Below are positions 1-62,035 of a stretch of 64,000 bases of DNA, in pieces. Origin of the DNA: Notospermus geniculatus. Its lineage: Eukaryota; Nemertea; Pilidiophora; Heteronemertea; Lineidae. The notes beneath the pieces were generated by a model. That model worked only from the letters and a program-made list of their open reading frames with translations, was not told the origin of the DNA and did not search any database. Location: assembly GCA_002633025.1 (NCBI GenBank), contig NMRB01000840.1, forward strand, positions 19,555-83,554, in the 5' to 3' direction. How positions within the stretch are numbered: the stretch's first letter is position 1; every line of letters starts with the position of its first letter. The position numbers and the translations under genes were made by a program.

Positions 1-340
1 CCCATTGGTTCCGCATGAGCGCACGCGAATAACCAAAAGTCTTAAAAAATGCCATTTTTTAGCACTTTAGGGTTATTCGCGTGCGCTCATGCAGAACCAT
101 TTAAAATTTTACCATTTTTGCTTTTTGCCATTGGTTCCGCATGAGCGCACGCGAATAACCCCAAAAATGCCATTTTTTAGCGCTTTGGGGTTTAACGCGT
201 GCGCTCATGCGGAACCTTTTTAAATTTTATCATTTTCTGCTTTCCCATTGGTTCCGCATGAGCGCACGCGAATAACCCCAAGTCTTAAAAGTGCCATTTT
301 TTAGCACTTTGGGGTTATTCGCGTGCGTTCATGCCATATC
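1..340. repeat. Three tandem inverted-repeat units
   Basis: Three hairpin-forming units lie head to tail with a period near 120 bases. Each has a left arm containing GCATGAGCGCACGCGAATAA (near 13, 137 and 255) and a reverse-complement right arm (near 70, 187 and 311), separated by a short AT-rich loop. The middle right arm and the last right arm carry substitutions. No coding potential is visible. The array runs off the left window edge, so its full size is unknown. Confidence 0.85.
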
Positions 341-654
341 ATGAGAAAATTACTTAATAGAGAAAAAGACATAACTACGTGTATATACTGAAAAATGCAA
401 GTGTTTATTTCCATAATGTTCCATATCTAATGAGTCCACCATATTTCACAAAGTACTTGATTATCATTGACTTAATGTTTATTAATTTGGCCACTTAACT
501 AACTTGTTTACCTAAGGACTAAAATCTACACAATATCTACAAAATTTCGCTGAAACTATTGTTTGTTCAAAGAACTAGAGAAGCCCCTTTAGGCTAGAGG
601 GCTCTTAAGTCTGGTTGGGTGAAGATCTTAACCATAAAGAGACTGTCCCACCCT

Positions 655-732
655 AAGAACTCCGGGTCCATTAAGAACTCCGGGTCCAATAAGGACTCCG
701 GGTCCAATAAGGACTCCGGGTCCAATAAGGAT
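655..732 (+). repeat. 18-base minisatellite
   Basis: About four to five copies of an 18-base unit containing ACTCCGGGTCCAATAAGG follow each other with few changes. Because 18 is a multiple of three, the frame stays open and would read as a repeated Asn-Ser-Gly-Ser/Asp pattern in an 84-residue frame starting at 619. I find no sign that this frame is expressed. Confidence 0.8.
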
Positions 733-1211
733 GTAGCACTTTTTATTGATAGGTTGAAGGAGTTTCAACAGACTTTTGATGGTTCCTGCAGCTTTTTGGT
801 GAGCAAAATTAAGGCCTTTTTAAGGCCAGTCCAGGAAAAATTTAAGGCCAAGTTGTCAGGAGTTTTCATATAGGTTGTGCAACTTGCAGTAAATATTATG
901 TTATCAAAAATGTTGCTTCTTTATACAACATCAAGGTTTTTAGCGGGACTTTTAAATTACAATTCTTAAGCCGAGACAGCCTCTTTCTATATCGATTACA
1001 CCTTGAGGAATTATACTGACGGTATAATTCCTCGATAACACACTCACCGATTTGGACAATTTTCTTAAACAAGGTACATTTTTGTAAACCTTTCGCCATC
1101 AACTATTTTTTACAGTAAGCAGCCATGGTAAACAAACACATTACAATCGTAGCATCATAGTGAGGTTTCAATTACCATTGACAATTATACTGTAGAGTGT
1201 AAACTCTCCGT

Positions 1212-2206
1212 TATGGCACGCCATTTGCTTCAAAAAAACGACATATTTTTCTAGTTGAATTGTTACTTTTCTCAATCCAACCTTAAAGTTTGGTCCAAAT
1301 TCCCATATATCTATTTGACATTTTCAAAAAAACAAGTCAAAAATTTGTTCAAAGTCGAGAATATTTTCAAAGTCGAGAATTTTTTCAAAGTCGAGAATTT
1401 TTTCAAAGTCGAGAATATTTTCAAAGTCGACAACTTTTTCAAAGTCGACAACTTTTTCAAAGTCGACAATTTCTTCAAAGTCGACAATTTTTTCAAATTC
1501 GAGAATATTTTCAAAGTCGAGAATATTTTCAAAGTCGACAACTTTTTCAAAGTTGACATCTTTTTTTCAAAGTTGACTATTTTTTCCAAGTCGACTTCGC
1601 TTTCAAAGTTGACATCTTTTTCAAAGGCGACACTTTTTTCAAATTCGGAATCTTTTTCAAAGTCCACTTTTTTCAAAGACGACATTTGGCAATTTGCAAG
1701 CGAGTTTGTACATGTAGTTGTCACAATTTTCAAGTCGAGCATTCCTGAACGGTCGACTTGAAAATTATGACTACACTCGAGTGTGCAAATTGGCAAATGT
1801 CAACTTTGAAGAAATTGTCGACTTTGAAAAAATTGTCGACTTTGAAAATATTCTCGACGTTGAAAAAATTCTCGACTTTGAAAAAATTGCCGACTTTGAA
1901 AAAATTGTCGACTTTGAAAATATTCTCGACTTTGAAAAATTCTCGACTTTGAAAAAGTTGTCGACTTTGAAGAAATTGTCGACTTTGAAAATATTCTCAA
2001 CTCTGAAAAAAATTCTCGACTTTGAAAAAATTCTCGACTTTGAAAAAATGCTCGACTTTGAAAAAAAATTCTCGACTTGTTTTTTTGAAAATGTCAAATA
2101 GATATATGGGAATTTGGACCAAACTTTAAGGCTGGATTGAGAAAAATAACAATTCAACTAGAAAAATATAATGCCGTTTTTTTTAAGCAAACGGCGTGCC
2201 ATACTC
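1212..2206. mobile_element. Long foldback element with tandem 18-base repeats in both arms
   Basis: Two arms of about half a kilobase are reverse complements and meet near 1752. The outer ends pair (GGCACGCCATTTGCTTC near 1215 with the complement near 2190), as do inner blocks such as TTGGTCCAAATTCCCATATA (1290s) with its complement near 2105. The middle of each arm is an array of 18-base units of the type TTTTTCAAAGTCGAGAAT, about 20 in the left arm and a similar number inverted in the right. The apparent repeated-peptide reading frames here on both strands follow from the 18-base period. No transposase is present. This resembles a nonautonomous foldback transposon, but the family is unknown to me. 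Confidence 0.8.
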
Positions 2207-2245
2207 CGTACTGCACTTTAATTTTGACATCACTGTTCACTGGTT

Positions 2246-2443
2246 CCGATTGCTGGGGTGTAATATTCGGCCCCTCTAGCCCACATCAGGATGGCTGGGC
2301 AGGGACAAATGTGACAGCCCTTGGTGGAGCGGCTCATTTTTGCTCCACCAATGTGTGTTTCGGCTCCTCTAGGCGTCTTCAGTGTGGCTCAGTTTTTGCT
2401 CATGACAAATATTACACCCCAATAATCGGGACCAGTGCAGCAA
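2246..2443. repeat. Inverted repeat, about 200 bases
   Basis: The ends TTCCGATTGCTGGGGTGTAA (2247) and the complement of ATTACACCCCAATAATCGGG (2421) pair over about 22 bases. The interior also holds a short self-complementary block around GGTGGAGCGGC/GCTCCACC. It lies directly beside the foldback at 1212-2206 and makes up part of a 213-residue open frame (2137-2778) that I regard as fortuitous. Confidence 0.7.
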
Positions 2444-2693
2444 AAGCAGACACTTTCGCAAGTGACCATCATTGGTCATCAGTTTACTCAACTACATTGT
2501 ATTATCGCTGCCCATTTCGGAGACGTCCATTTCAGCTATTTTGTCGTAAAACCATTAACCTTTTCCTCTATTGCGATAAGTGCACTTTTGCTGGAGAGGG
2601 GTCACAAACAGTAGGCCTACTTACACACAGTTTATACTCCACAGTATCTATTTCAATAGAAACACAATATACATGTAGACCCCTCTGGGACCA

Positions 2694-2884
2694 TGAGGTG
2701 GTCTGGGAAAACCCATCGGATGTCGCATTTGAGGAAAGGGCCAATGGCCTTGGTGAACCCGCACATTTCAATAGCTGAAATGTACTATGTAACACGTAAA
2801 CAGTAGCAGATCAATGCACAGGCAATCTGACAGCCCTTGTTGATCATTCAGTGACTTCCAATGGGATTTTCTAGACCGCCACAC
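2694..2884. mobile_element. MITE family A, copy 1
   Basis: A nonautonomous element of about 190 bases has imperfect terminal inverted repeats, left GAGGTGGTCTGGGAAAACCC and right the complement of TTTTCTAGACCGCCACAC. The interior shares TTGGTGAAcCCgCACATTTCA and AGTAGCAGATCAATGCA with copies at 35709-35880 and 46467-46664. No coding capacity. Confidence 0.8.
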
Positions 2885-2886
2885 AT

Positions 2887-3007
2887 ATTCATAAAACCTT
2901 GCAAGGCTTACTTACTTGCTAAAGTGTCCAGTTTGTATTGACCAACAAACACAACTAGCAGCCAACTAAGCTAGCAAAATTGCAAGGTTTTACGTATATG
3001 GGCCCTG
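2887..3007. mobile_element. Short foldback element
   Basis: ATTCATAAAACCTTGCAAGG at the left pairs with GCAAGGTTTTACGTATATGG at the right. The right end continues into GGGCCCTG, a terminal motif shared with the foldback at 63306-63419. It abuts the family A element immediately to its left. Confidence 0.65.
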
Positions 3008-3061
3008 TTTCCAAAATGGCAAAACTGTAGAAATGACTGTGTATGGCTGAATTAAACTCTA

Positions 3062-3211
3062 TGGATCATATGCACTAACGAAGATAATCTTGAACTCAGG
3101 TTGAGCCACAACTTTTGCTTTGTTCAGGTTTGCCATGGCGTGATGTGACAATGGAAAAGTTGTGGCTCAACCTGAATTCAAAATAATCTTCGCTTGGTGC
3201 ATACGGCCCTA
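3062..3211. mobile_element. Foldback element, about 150 bases
   Basis: Arms pair over more than 45 bases. AACTCAGGTTGAGCCACAAC near 3096 matches the complement of GTTGTGGCTCAACCTGAATT near 3160, and outer segments CGAAGATAATCTT and AATAATCTTCG also pair. The unpaired centre is about 35 bases. No coding sequence. Confidence 0.75.
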
Positions 3212-5005
3212 TATGTTTATACATGTATATGCTTATTTCTACCGTGACAACTGCAAGATCTGAATTAACCATGGCAATTCTTATAATAACCATTGAAACC
3301 ACATCACAAACTATTGCAACAATATCATAGAATACCTATACACATATTCATGGTTATTTCAAACTCTGTACAGGGCTCTTAAACTCTTTGAAATATTTAC
3401 AAACGGAGCCCCAATATTATACAAAGTTGCCAACCATCAAACATGTAGCCTAGTTTTTTTACGTCTGCATTGGGACTAACCACTAAAACTTCGGAGAGCT
3501 CTGTCTATCAGCACGGGTGGCTTAAAAGAAAACTTCACTTGGTATCAAGTTTATCTTGGAGCTAATTATTTTGCCGCACTTTAGAATAGCATCCCGAGGA
3601 AATCAGTGCTTCCTACTGCTCGTTCCTACGTCACATGTTTGGTGACGAACGGAGCGAGCACTGAGGTCAGGACCTCTGCTATTCTCAGGATGCTGATTTA
3701 GGGAAAGACACCAGGATGAAGTAATGCCAAGTTACCGACAAACACATTTACAAACGAACGCAGCCAAATATCAATCTTCGTAAGATTAGGGGTTAAATCT
3801 GCACATCTCAGCAACTTGTTGCCATTTGTGACCCGGCACAACAAAATGAGTCAGACTGCGCACAGAAGAAGACCGAAGAGGACACCAGACAACAACTACA
3901 GAAATCGACAAAGTCAAATTTCACAATGGGCAGACAATCCTGATATCATCGAACCGTTGGTGTCACCTTGGACACGTTGGGTCTTCTGTGCACATTCCGA
4001 CTCATTTTGCTGTGCCGGGCTACATTTGGCTCTGATGGCCTTGGGACACTTGACAGAAGTCAAAATCAGCCTTGCAATAGTCTGTTCAACTGTACTTTCC
4101 AGCAGAACCTGTATAAGTCATGGTTTTCGACATTGCTTTTATAGACACTTCCACATTTAGCATAATCAAAGTATCGTCAAATGGACTATTGTAATGGCCT
4201 CTTCTGACTTCATAAAATTTAAGGGCTGGATCTACTCACATACATGTATTAGATATTCTCACATCTAACGTCCACCAAATGACGATTTTGCACAGTTGTG
4301 TGATCTAAAATCCGAAATATTCAATCGAATGTGATTTCTGTCATGGCAGTACACTGTATCTATATCAAAACATGGTACAATTTAATCAAGAAAAACCCCG
4401 TCGTCATAACCATATGGTTATAATCACGGACAATTCTGTTTTTACAATGATTTCTAGTCAGATGGACAAAGATGGAAGAATGTTGCCATGGTTAAAAAAA
4501 GTCCGATTACCGTGGTAACAAACCACAGCCAAAGCTGAATTGCCATATTTACGGGGGGATCACCGGAACGATCGCCATATCAAGAGTCCCCGGTAAGTAA
4601 ATGAAACAGACCTATCAAACACACACTTGATACAACATTTCTTGCTATGGTAATTTATCGGTTGCCATGACAACCAAAACAAATGAACAACCGGCATCCA
4701 ATCTCTTGCATTACTATTAAATACAGAAGCGCACAGACAAAAATTCCACTGTTAAGGAGCAAAAAATGTCACGATACTTCGAAAAGTAAAATGTCAAAAA
4801 TGTTGGTATGAAAAACTGATATCAAAACATGCGATGCCACAACACTACAAATCACTTTTCCCAAAAGGTGTTGAAAAGGAAGTGTTTAGTCATTTTTACA
4901 GAATTTTTCAAAGTAGCAGAGGTGGATTTAAGTACCTCCGGCTTGTCACGACTGCCATACACGTGTGCAGAATCTAATGGGAGTGCCGGGCATTCGACCG
5001 GGGAC

Positions 5006-5038
5006 ACGTAGTGCCGGTCAAACGTCCGGCACTACGTG
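5006..5038. repeat. Short near-perfect hairpin
   Basis: ACACGTAGTGCCGG and its complement CCGGCACTACGTGTG are separated by about eight bases (TCAAACGT). It has no T-tract or gene context, so I would not call it a terminator. Confidence 0.6.
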
Positions 5039-5297
5039 TGCATCATCATTCACTGACCTCTGACCCAAGAAAATGCATATTCATGAATTTTAAATGTACA
5101 TGCAACCAATAGAAATGTACAGAGATGAGAATAAATTAAGATATGAGATTATTTTCTCCTAGTCCTAGTTTTTTTCCGAACAAGCTGGTGTGCACGACTT
5201 ATAGAACAGAATGAAAATGACCAACTTGGCAGACAAAAAAAGACATTTGAGGACATGGTATTAAAACATACACGTATGTTTTTATTACTCCATTAAG

Positions 5298-5466
5298 GCC
5301 CGTTTCTACGACAACAGATTCTGCTGCTTGCAGAGCAGTTTTCACAGGCATTGGGATAATCAACAGGCCAGGTATTGTTACACCATCGAAGGATTATCCA
5401 AAACCCTGTGAAAATCGCACTGCTCACTGCAAACCACGGCGGAATTCGTTGTAGTGGAAACGGGGC
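5298..5466. mobile_element. Foldback element with GCCCCGTTTC ends
   Basis: The left end GCCCGTTTCTACGACAACAG is complementary to the right end GAATTCGTTGTAGTGGAAAC followed by GGGGC. Inner blocks TTTTCACAGG and CCTGTGAAAA also pair. Length is about 170 bases with no coding content, which is typical of a MITE. Confidence 0.75.
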
Positions 5467-8265
5467 TTTACATTTTCAAAGTTGTCTTCATTTCACCTTC
5501 TGTCTATAGTGAAAATCCAAACGAAGTTACACTGACAATACTCCCATGAATTTGGAACTGAAAACCGTTGGCAGTGAGATATAGAACTATTTACAAAGGC
5601 AAGGCTACTCAGTTGTTAGTCTTAAGAGATCATCTAGATTCAGCAATATACCAACAAGAGGACTCGGTACTCCATGCACCTTGTTTCCTTTAAAGAGGCA
5701 CGGTATCGCCACTTTTTGTCGACAGCCGGCGCCACCGGCGGGGATTGCATCATTCTCCAATACTGTACTTTTGCCTTTGGCCCCAGTGTTGGAGAATGTA
5801 TGATTACAATACAATGCGCATGTGGATATCCTAGGAATGAGAGTTACTCTCTGTGGGTAAGGTTTACCGGTATAAATCGTAGTTTAACAACATGTCAATA
5901 GAGGTCTCTCTTAACATGAGTATGTTTAGCGCAGGAATACCATGCCTCCTTAACACTCGTTTACATGTAGCAAGTTCATGATGCTCCACCTAGCAAAGAA
6001 ATCACATACCACCCACAGAAGTCGCCCCGTTTTCTGTTCTCACTATTTCGTAAAACGTAAACCGCAGCTCATGAAGGCCATGTAGAACACCCATCAGTAT
6101 GAATGTCCAAAGGTGGCTGGCTGCCTGCCACTGGATACCTGAAACAAATCTGGCCAGTCTGGGCACTTGCAGTGAGGGGTGTAGAATGCATTCTATGGGG
6201 TGAATAAATTTCACTAAGTAATGGAGCTGTCATGTTTTATAAGTCAAAGACCTGAGAACAAAACTCAGGTTGAAATTGAAGCACAAATTAGACCAAAATT
6301 CGTCTCAATATTATACATGTACGTTTTACACAATGTTTAGTATTATTGCACATACGATGTCGACTGGTGTCTCCAGAAACACATTTTCCACAGAACATAG
6401 CGATATTTACACAGCTGAAATCACTCTACCATCAATACGTTGTCATTTTCTATTGTCCGAGTATACCCGAACAATAGATAAGCATAGTGGTTGGCCTAAC
6501 CGGGCGGTTGCGAAAACTCTAAATGACAGGAAAAACACAGCTATTTCTTGGTGTTTTTTACCATGTTTACTTAGATTGTCGTTACTTTTACAGAACAGGA
6601 GGCAACTCATCAAGTAGTTAGGAATAACCATTGGGAGATTCTACTGGAATTTTTATTTCCTCCAAAATATAAAGCAAGCCTGTTACTACCTTACGACGCC
6701 CTGCGTATCTATAATTATCCCCAACTAGCATAGTATTGTTGGTAGAGTGTCTAGAGCTACTATTTACAGATTTTCCAAAAATATTATCATGAACTTTTAA
6801 GTTGGTTTTGAACTAGATTACCGTATGGGAATTTTTCTCAGGATTATTTGAAAATTTCGATGTAACCAGCATGTAACTTGTGCATAACTTACATGTATGT
6901 TACATGCGTATAATTCGCATAAGTCACGAGCGACTTGGGCGGTGATTTACGGCGCCACCAAGAGGCGAGTTAGGCGTAACTGACGTGAAGCCATAGGGAT
7001 GTCAATTGTGATGTGTACTGTAAGTTATTTCAATATTTTATCATCCATGGTATTGTATATTTATAGAAAATCTACTTCCGGTTGTAATGAGGAGGTAGCC
7101 TAAATTTTTCTACCATTTGATGGCGCTGCGACCGTATCCACTTTTCCACTGTGACGTTGTTCGGAACGTCAACGTCACACTGCCGTGACGTTGTGGCTTC
7201 ATGCTCGCACCGCACATTGCCACAGAGATGACGTCCTGAAGACAATGAAGAGGCCTGATTTGGTCGCAGCGACATCTTTCCGTGGAGAAGTGGCGACCTC
7301 CTCATTCGATATTTATTCACAAGACTCGTTCATTCTGCATTTACCAAGAAATCTTAGATACATCCATACAAAACAAGAAATGTAAAAACCACAGACAGAA
7401 ATTCATTCCCCAACAAGATGGTCCGTATGACATTGTTTAAAACGCCACTATATGCATGAGGTATGCCTCACTGAAATGTCCGGATAACACTACAACCTAT
7501 AAACGAGGTTGCCTAAAGGTCAAAGGTTACGTCGGCCATCACGAGATAGAAAACCTAATGCATAGAGTGGTGCTTTAATAGTCACCCATCCTAACATGAA
7601 CCAATTCATCTCTACTTGACTTCCAGAAACTGTACAGACGTGCCGGTCATGTTAGCATGAAGTTCAATGTTAACTGCACAGAAGTTTCACCTCTTAAGGA
7701 CAGAAGAGAGAACCACGACTTATCTTTCCGAGAAAATCTTGAACAAGTCTCGAACAGAGCAATGAGGAGCAAGCAGAACTGCTGCTACTGGGAGCGGTTG
7801 TACTGTTTTTTCGACATCTCGTTCATGTTGCATGGCGTCAAGAACATCGTGACGCGCAAGTCTGCCCTGTTTTTACGTCTTTGGTATGACAGCACACAGA
7901 GCCGCTTTGGCGTGATAAAAAGATATGCGGGTTCCTTACTATTGTTTTTCACATAAAAGAGCTCATGCAGTGGCTCATTGTGACATTACTTTTGACCGGT
8001 GGTCCACCATGCTGACGTCGGCGACAAAGTGTCCCACGTGGAGACCACGTCATGGTTCACGTCACGAACACTCCACTTCTGCCGACAACAAAGTGAACCA
8101 CGTGGTCAACGGCGTCAATTTGACCATCAAGATGGCAGATTTTTCTGTGATGACGTCATCTGCACAAGCTGTATACGGTTGATACATTTCTGAGTTGATT
8201 CCATTCTGTCCGCCCTGAAGAACTGAGACTTCTCACCAATAAAATGTCAACAATATGGAAGGATC

Positions 8266-57964
<49,699 letters not shown>

Positions 57965-60251
57965 GACAAGGAATTTAAAACCAAATCACAAGGGAGGTGA
58001 CGATCAACTTCGTCCATTTTCCGAGGAATTCCATTTTGCAGTGGAATACAATATCCAAAAGGGAGCAACCAACTGGCATGACTGGCAATGCAATAACGTA
58101 AGGGCCCAAAAATCTGCACAATCCGCACTCGGGTTGAACTCCATACATTAATTCCACCGATCACAAAAGTCCCTTGCGGCACTCGTCAAAGTGGTGAATC
58201 CAATCTCGCCATAGGAAATGAACATCAGTTGCTTGTCCACAGATGATTTATCCATGTCCACTCCGAGGCAGCGGAGGGCCAGAAGTACCTTGCTTAATTT
58301 CTGTATCCTGTTAACCAGCCAGCAGTATCATGCCGCAGGGATGATCTTCCAGAATGGCCAGGAGGAATGACCTTTTCTCCAACAATGTTATCCACTAACA
58401 CGAAAGAACCGCTGTAATCCTTCTCAAGCACGTTAGTAGAGGTGTAACCAAATGTCGCGTGTCACAGAACGAAATTGCAAGACACGCTAAGCTAATTAAC
58501 AGCCAGAACCACACTGTGCCCAAAGTCTCAACAACTGTGAAAAATTCCTTGCACGCTATTGATAATGTTGCCCTTTAAATCTAATTTGGTACGGTTCGTG
58601 TTAACAACAATATGCTGTAAATTCCATCCCAAAAAAGCTACCCTAATGAGGAATGAAGGGGTCTAAATTGAGTCCTTAGGTGGCAGGTATTTTTAACATT
58701 CGGGAATTTTTCATGGTAGTAGTTTAATGCATGAGAAAACCAAGAGAATGTACATGTACAGCACCCTTTTATGACCGAATCTTTCAGTAGATGATGCAAG
58801 GGGGCCAACTTCCTTCACTGGCAATGACACTTGCAGTGATCAGGTAATCCTGCTATTTTCATGAAACTTGTCAACGTTGCTTGGAAGCATAAACTCAGGC
58901 AACAGAGCCACAGGCAAGGAAGACACAAAATTGATCTGGGATAGTCCACAATCTGATTCACAAGCAAATTTGTCTTGAATGATAGAAACCTCAGCGGTAT
59001 TCCATACACACCACAATTTACGGTGTCTTCTTGAATCCTGGCTTTGATGGTGATCAGCAACACCTCACAACAAGTGGCACTTGATCATGACATTTGAGAC
59101 AACTTCCTGCCTTTTGGTGAAGATTTCCAAGAATTAACCAACCGCAGACAAAAGAATGCTGGTCAATTGTCCAAAATGTTAACACTGAATTGAATGCAGA
59201 GAAAAACAGGCTTCTCTCTTTGCCTCTGGGTAGAGACATGTAGACTTGGGATGGGTGGACTCATTGACACCCATTTGAAACAAGTTATGACATGTATGAC
59301 TACGACAAGGACAAAATGACACAAATCCCCAAAATAAACTTTTCAGACCTGTCAAATCTCCCGAGGGAGTCTCAAGCAATTGACCCCACAATCTCGAGCA
59401 CTCCCGAGGGCATGATGGTTTCTCCCACATCAGGATAATCCCACCAGCGGTGTCTAGCCGAGGAATCATTTTGTGGAGTCGAGAGGTACCCTGGACCAAT
59501 ATAAAAGGGTTTTTCTGTCAGTAATGGAAAATGCTAAACTCCAGCATTGGATCCTATCTCCAGTAAGAAGGAACGAGGAGTGAAACTCCGGCATTGGCCC
59601 TAGGGACCCTTGAGAGCTCAAATTTTTCTGAGGTGGATGAGTTTCGGGGAAACCTCCATCATTCTGAACATCTACAAGTTGCATTAATTAATTAGCTGTA
59701 AATATTGAGCACCGGCAGCAAAATTGTTCTGTGCCAGTGTGCACACCAAAGACCTTGATTACTTCTGAATCGCCAGAACCTCGTTCATGCAAAAATGTTC
59801 CAAGTGGAAAAAGACTTGTAGCTGACAAACATCAAACTATATCATAAAAGAAATTTCGAAATCTCAACTTGCAGATTTCAACCTTATCAAGTCTCCTATT
59901 TATTTCCTTTCACGATGTTCACGAGCATCAAAAGCTAAATTACCAGATTTTGAAAAATCTCAGCTCCACCTACACAGTTTCCAGAGCCGTCACCATTAGA
60001 CATGAACTAAAACCAGGGATAGAGAAGCCCACACAAATCCTCCTTATTCCATCTTTGCAGCTTGGATTGAATTGGAAGCTCATAGCGATCAGACATCGCA
60101 GCAGGATTAGCCGTCTCTCAAAGAGAACTGAAGAACACTGACAAGCAATCTACCTGCAGTAAAGGTCAAATATGTGAAAGGAGGAACCAATAGGTCTGCA
60201 TCGAAGGACCAATCACATCGCTGCTGAGTTATCGCCACAAGAATCAAACAT
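57965..60251. other. 5' flank of distal AGAP exon
   Basis: Upstream of the ATG at 57964 the frame is closed by TGA. I found no clear TATA sequence close by. No exon of another gene was recognised. The leader and promoter of AGAP probably lie within the first few hundred bases. Confidence 0.4.
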
Positions 60252-60451
60252 GAACCAAAAAAAAAAAAAATTTTTGAAAAAAAAATTTCAAAATTTTTCA
60301 AAATACGCCTAAAATGGCACCAAACATTGTTTTTAAAAATCAACAAAGAAAATTTCAAACAAATTTTTTTTCGAAAAAAAAATTTCAAACATTTTTTGTT
60401 CAACATTTTTTTTTGGTCCGTACCCTCATTTTTTTTTCTGGCGGAAACCCT
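60252..60451 (+). mobile_element. MITE family C, internally deleted copy
   Basis: The right half (AAAATACGCCTAAAATGGCA, A/T tract, TCTGGCGGAAACCCT) is present, while the left terminus is replaced by an A/T run. It abuts the foldback at 60454. Confidence 0.75.
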
Positions 60452-60453
60452 AC

Positions 60454-60622
60454 TGACCTGGGCCCGGTTGCACGAAACTCACGACAGTGCTATCTTGGTG
60501 TTAGCGCTAACTTGATGTTAAATGACGTAAAAGAACAATGGATTTTTACGTCATTTAACATGAAGATAGCGCTAACACCAAGATAGCGCTGTCGTGAGTT
60601 TCGTGCAACCGGGCCCAGGTCA
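60454..60622. mobile_element. Long-arm foldback, TGACCTGGGCCCGGTTGCAC ends
   Basis: The two arms of about 75 bases are almost perfect complements: TGACCTGGGCCCGGTTGCAC, GAAACTCACGACAG, CTATCTTGGTGTTAGCGCTA at the left with their complements at the right, around a centre of about 15 bases. No coding content. Confidence 0.9.
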
Positions 60623-61734
60623 AGTCTTGGAATATCATAATGAATGCCTGATGATGTTGACTTTGATTCGACAGAAAGAAAGAAACAGCCAATCCCTCTT
60701 GATTTTCTTTCCAAAAGAATTCTACATCTCTCTTTCTCCAGGACCGCACCACAATCCTTTTGTCATTGTCAAGTTAATCACTGCTTTGTCCAGTTTGTTA
60801 AGAGAACATCAAAGATGTCAAAGTGTCACTATTCACTGACCACTATTCACTGGTCCAAAGGCAGGATAAGGTCACCCTGAAGACAGGGATACAAGTCAAC
60901 AATCAAGATCAATCAGTTGTCCATCTTCATCCCTTACATTAGAAAAGGATGTCAAAGAATAGGATAGTGACTGAGTGGTGTGATGATAGGAATGCAGGGA
61001 GAAGACTGACTTGGTGTTTCTGTGGAGACACAGGTCACTTCTCTAACCTCAGTGCTGTGAAAGGATTCTTAGCATTCTCCATGTACGAGCTCCTTTAAGG
61101 CCTGATGTTCAAAACATCATCATACATTTGTGTGATGATGCCAGCAAATCTGATGTGATTTTCCCAGAATTGCGTTGTTGACATTTTTTAATTCCCATTC
61201 AGAATTTCTCAGAAATTTTAAGGTGTACAATACCAGCCACCCCATCTCGAACGCCAGATGGCGAGCAGAAAATATGGGACACAACAGACAACATCAACTC
61301 TCCTCTAAGAAGTAGAAGACAATGTAGATATTTTTTGTGGGCTCATGGAGTGATGGAACGTTTTGACAGGTATTTCAGGAGGCATGGTGGCATATAATTT
61401 GATGCCACTAGACATCTGTCCAAAGACAGGAACCCTATTCTTTGATGACATCAGCCCCGAGATGGAACATTCCAAATTCGCTTTGATCAAATAAGATACT
61501 CTAGTTTCTCAAGTTTTGGATTCAGACTGAAAGGGAGCAAAATTTATGATGCTTATGAAGGAAGACAAACTGTAATCAAAGAATACATATGGCCAGCTGG
61601 CTAGAGATAACTGAATTTTCAAAATTGTGTATTTTCTCCAACTTGGAGAAAAGGAAATTCCATAATAATTTTAAATATTTGTGTCCATTTTCCAAGTCAA
61701 CGTTTTCAACCAGGAGATGCAGTCATTCCTGGAG

Positions 61735-61832
61735 CTAGCAGCACACCAGTGATGAAGCTAGCAGCACACCAGTGATGAAGCTAGCAGCACACCAGCGATG
61801 AAGCTAGCAGCACACCAGCGATGAAGCTAGCA
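61735..61832 (+). repeat. 23-base tandem repeat beside a family D element
   Basis: Four to five copies of CTAGCAGCACACCAGYGATGAAG. The unit contains AGCAGCACACCAG, the terminal motif of family D, and the array leads straight into the family D copy at 61830, so it likely arose by slippage of that terminus (inference). Confidence 0.8.
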
Positions 61833-62035
61833 GCACACCAGCGATGTTGCAAGTGATCTTCTCACCTGAGCCACCACAGACTGGGCATGCTATTGCTAGT
61901 TTTGGTAATGTTTGATAGGTGGGCATCGCTGGCAAGAAGATTCTGCGCATCGCTCTCCAGTGCACACCTGGCGTCAACAGCCGATTTTGCTCGTGGCAAG
62001 CAGATCGGTTGTGATATCGCCTGGCGTGCTGACAT
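61830..62035. mobile_element. MITE family D, copy 4
   Basis: Carries GATCTTCTCACCTGAGCC, GGGCATCGCTGGCAAGAAGA, CACCTGGCGTCAACAGCCGA and GATATCGCCTGGCGTGCTG. Its left end is merged with the 23-base tandem array. Confidence 0.7.

Larger units (their letters stand above)
3212..8265. other. 3' flank of AGAP, no gene supported
   Basis: No exon with recognisable protein similarity and splice signals was found on either strand. The 3' untranslated region of AGAP must start at 8265 and run toward lower coordinates on the minus strand, but I see no AATAAA-type signal close to the stop codon on that strand. The stretch holds a hairpin at 5006-5038 and a foldback at 5298-5466. Several reading frames of 60-115 codons lack family similarity and are probably chance. 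Confidence 0.5.

Noticed and set aside
1-340. CRISPR-like array (repeat with spacers)
   Set aside because: Repeats alternate in orientation, the spacers are themselves related, and the DNA is clearly metazoan.
1255-2157. Repetitive-peptide frames (FKVENFFKVDN and the like) on both strands
   Set aside because: The 18-base repeat period keeps every frame open on both strands. This is a foldback array, not a protein.
2137-2778. Longest open frame in the window (213 codons, plus strand)
   Set aside because: It is assembled from the right end of a foldback, a hairpin at 2246-2443 and a family A MITE at 2694. It has no domain similarity, and its interior parts recur as noncoding repeats.
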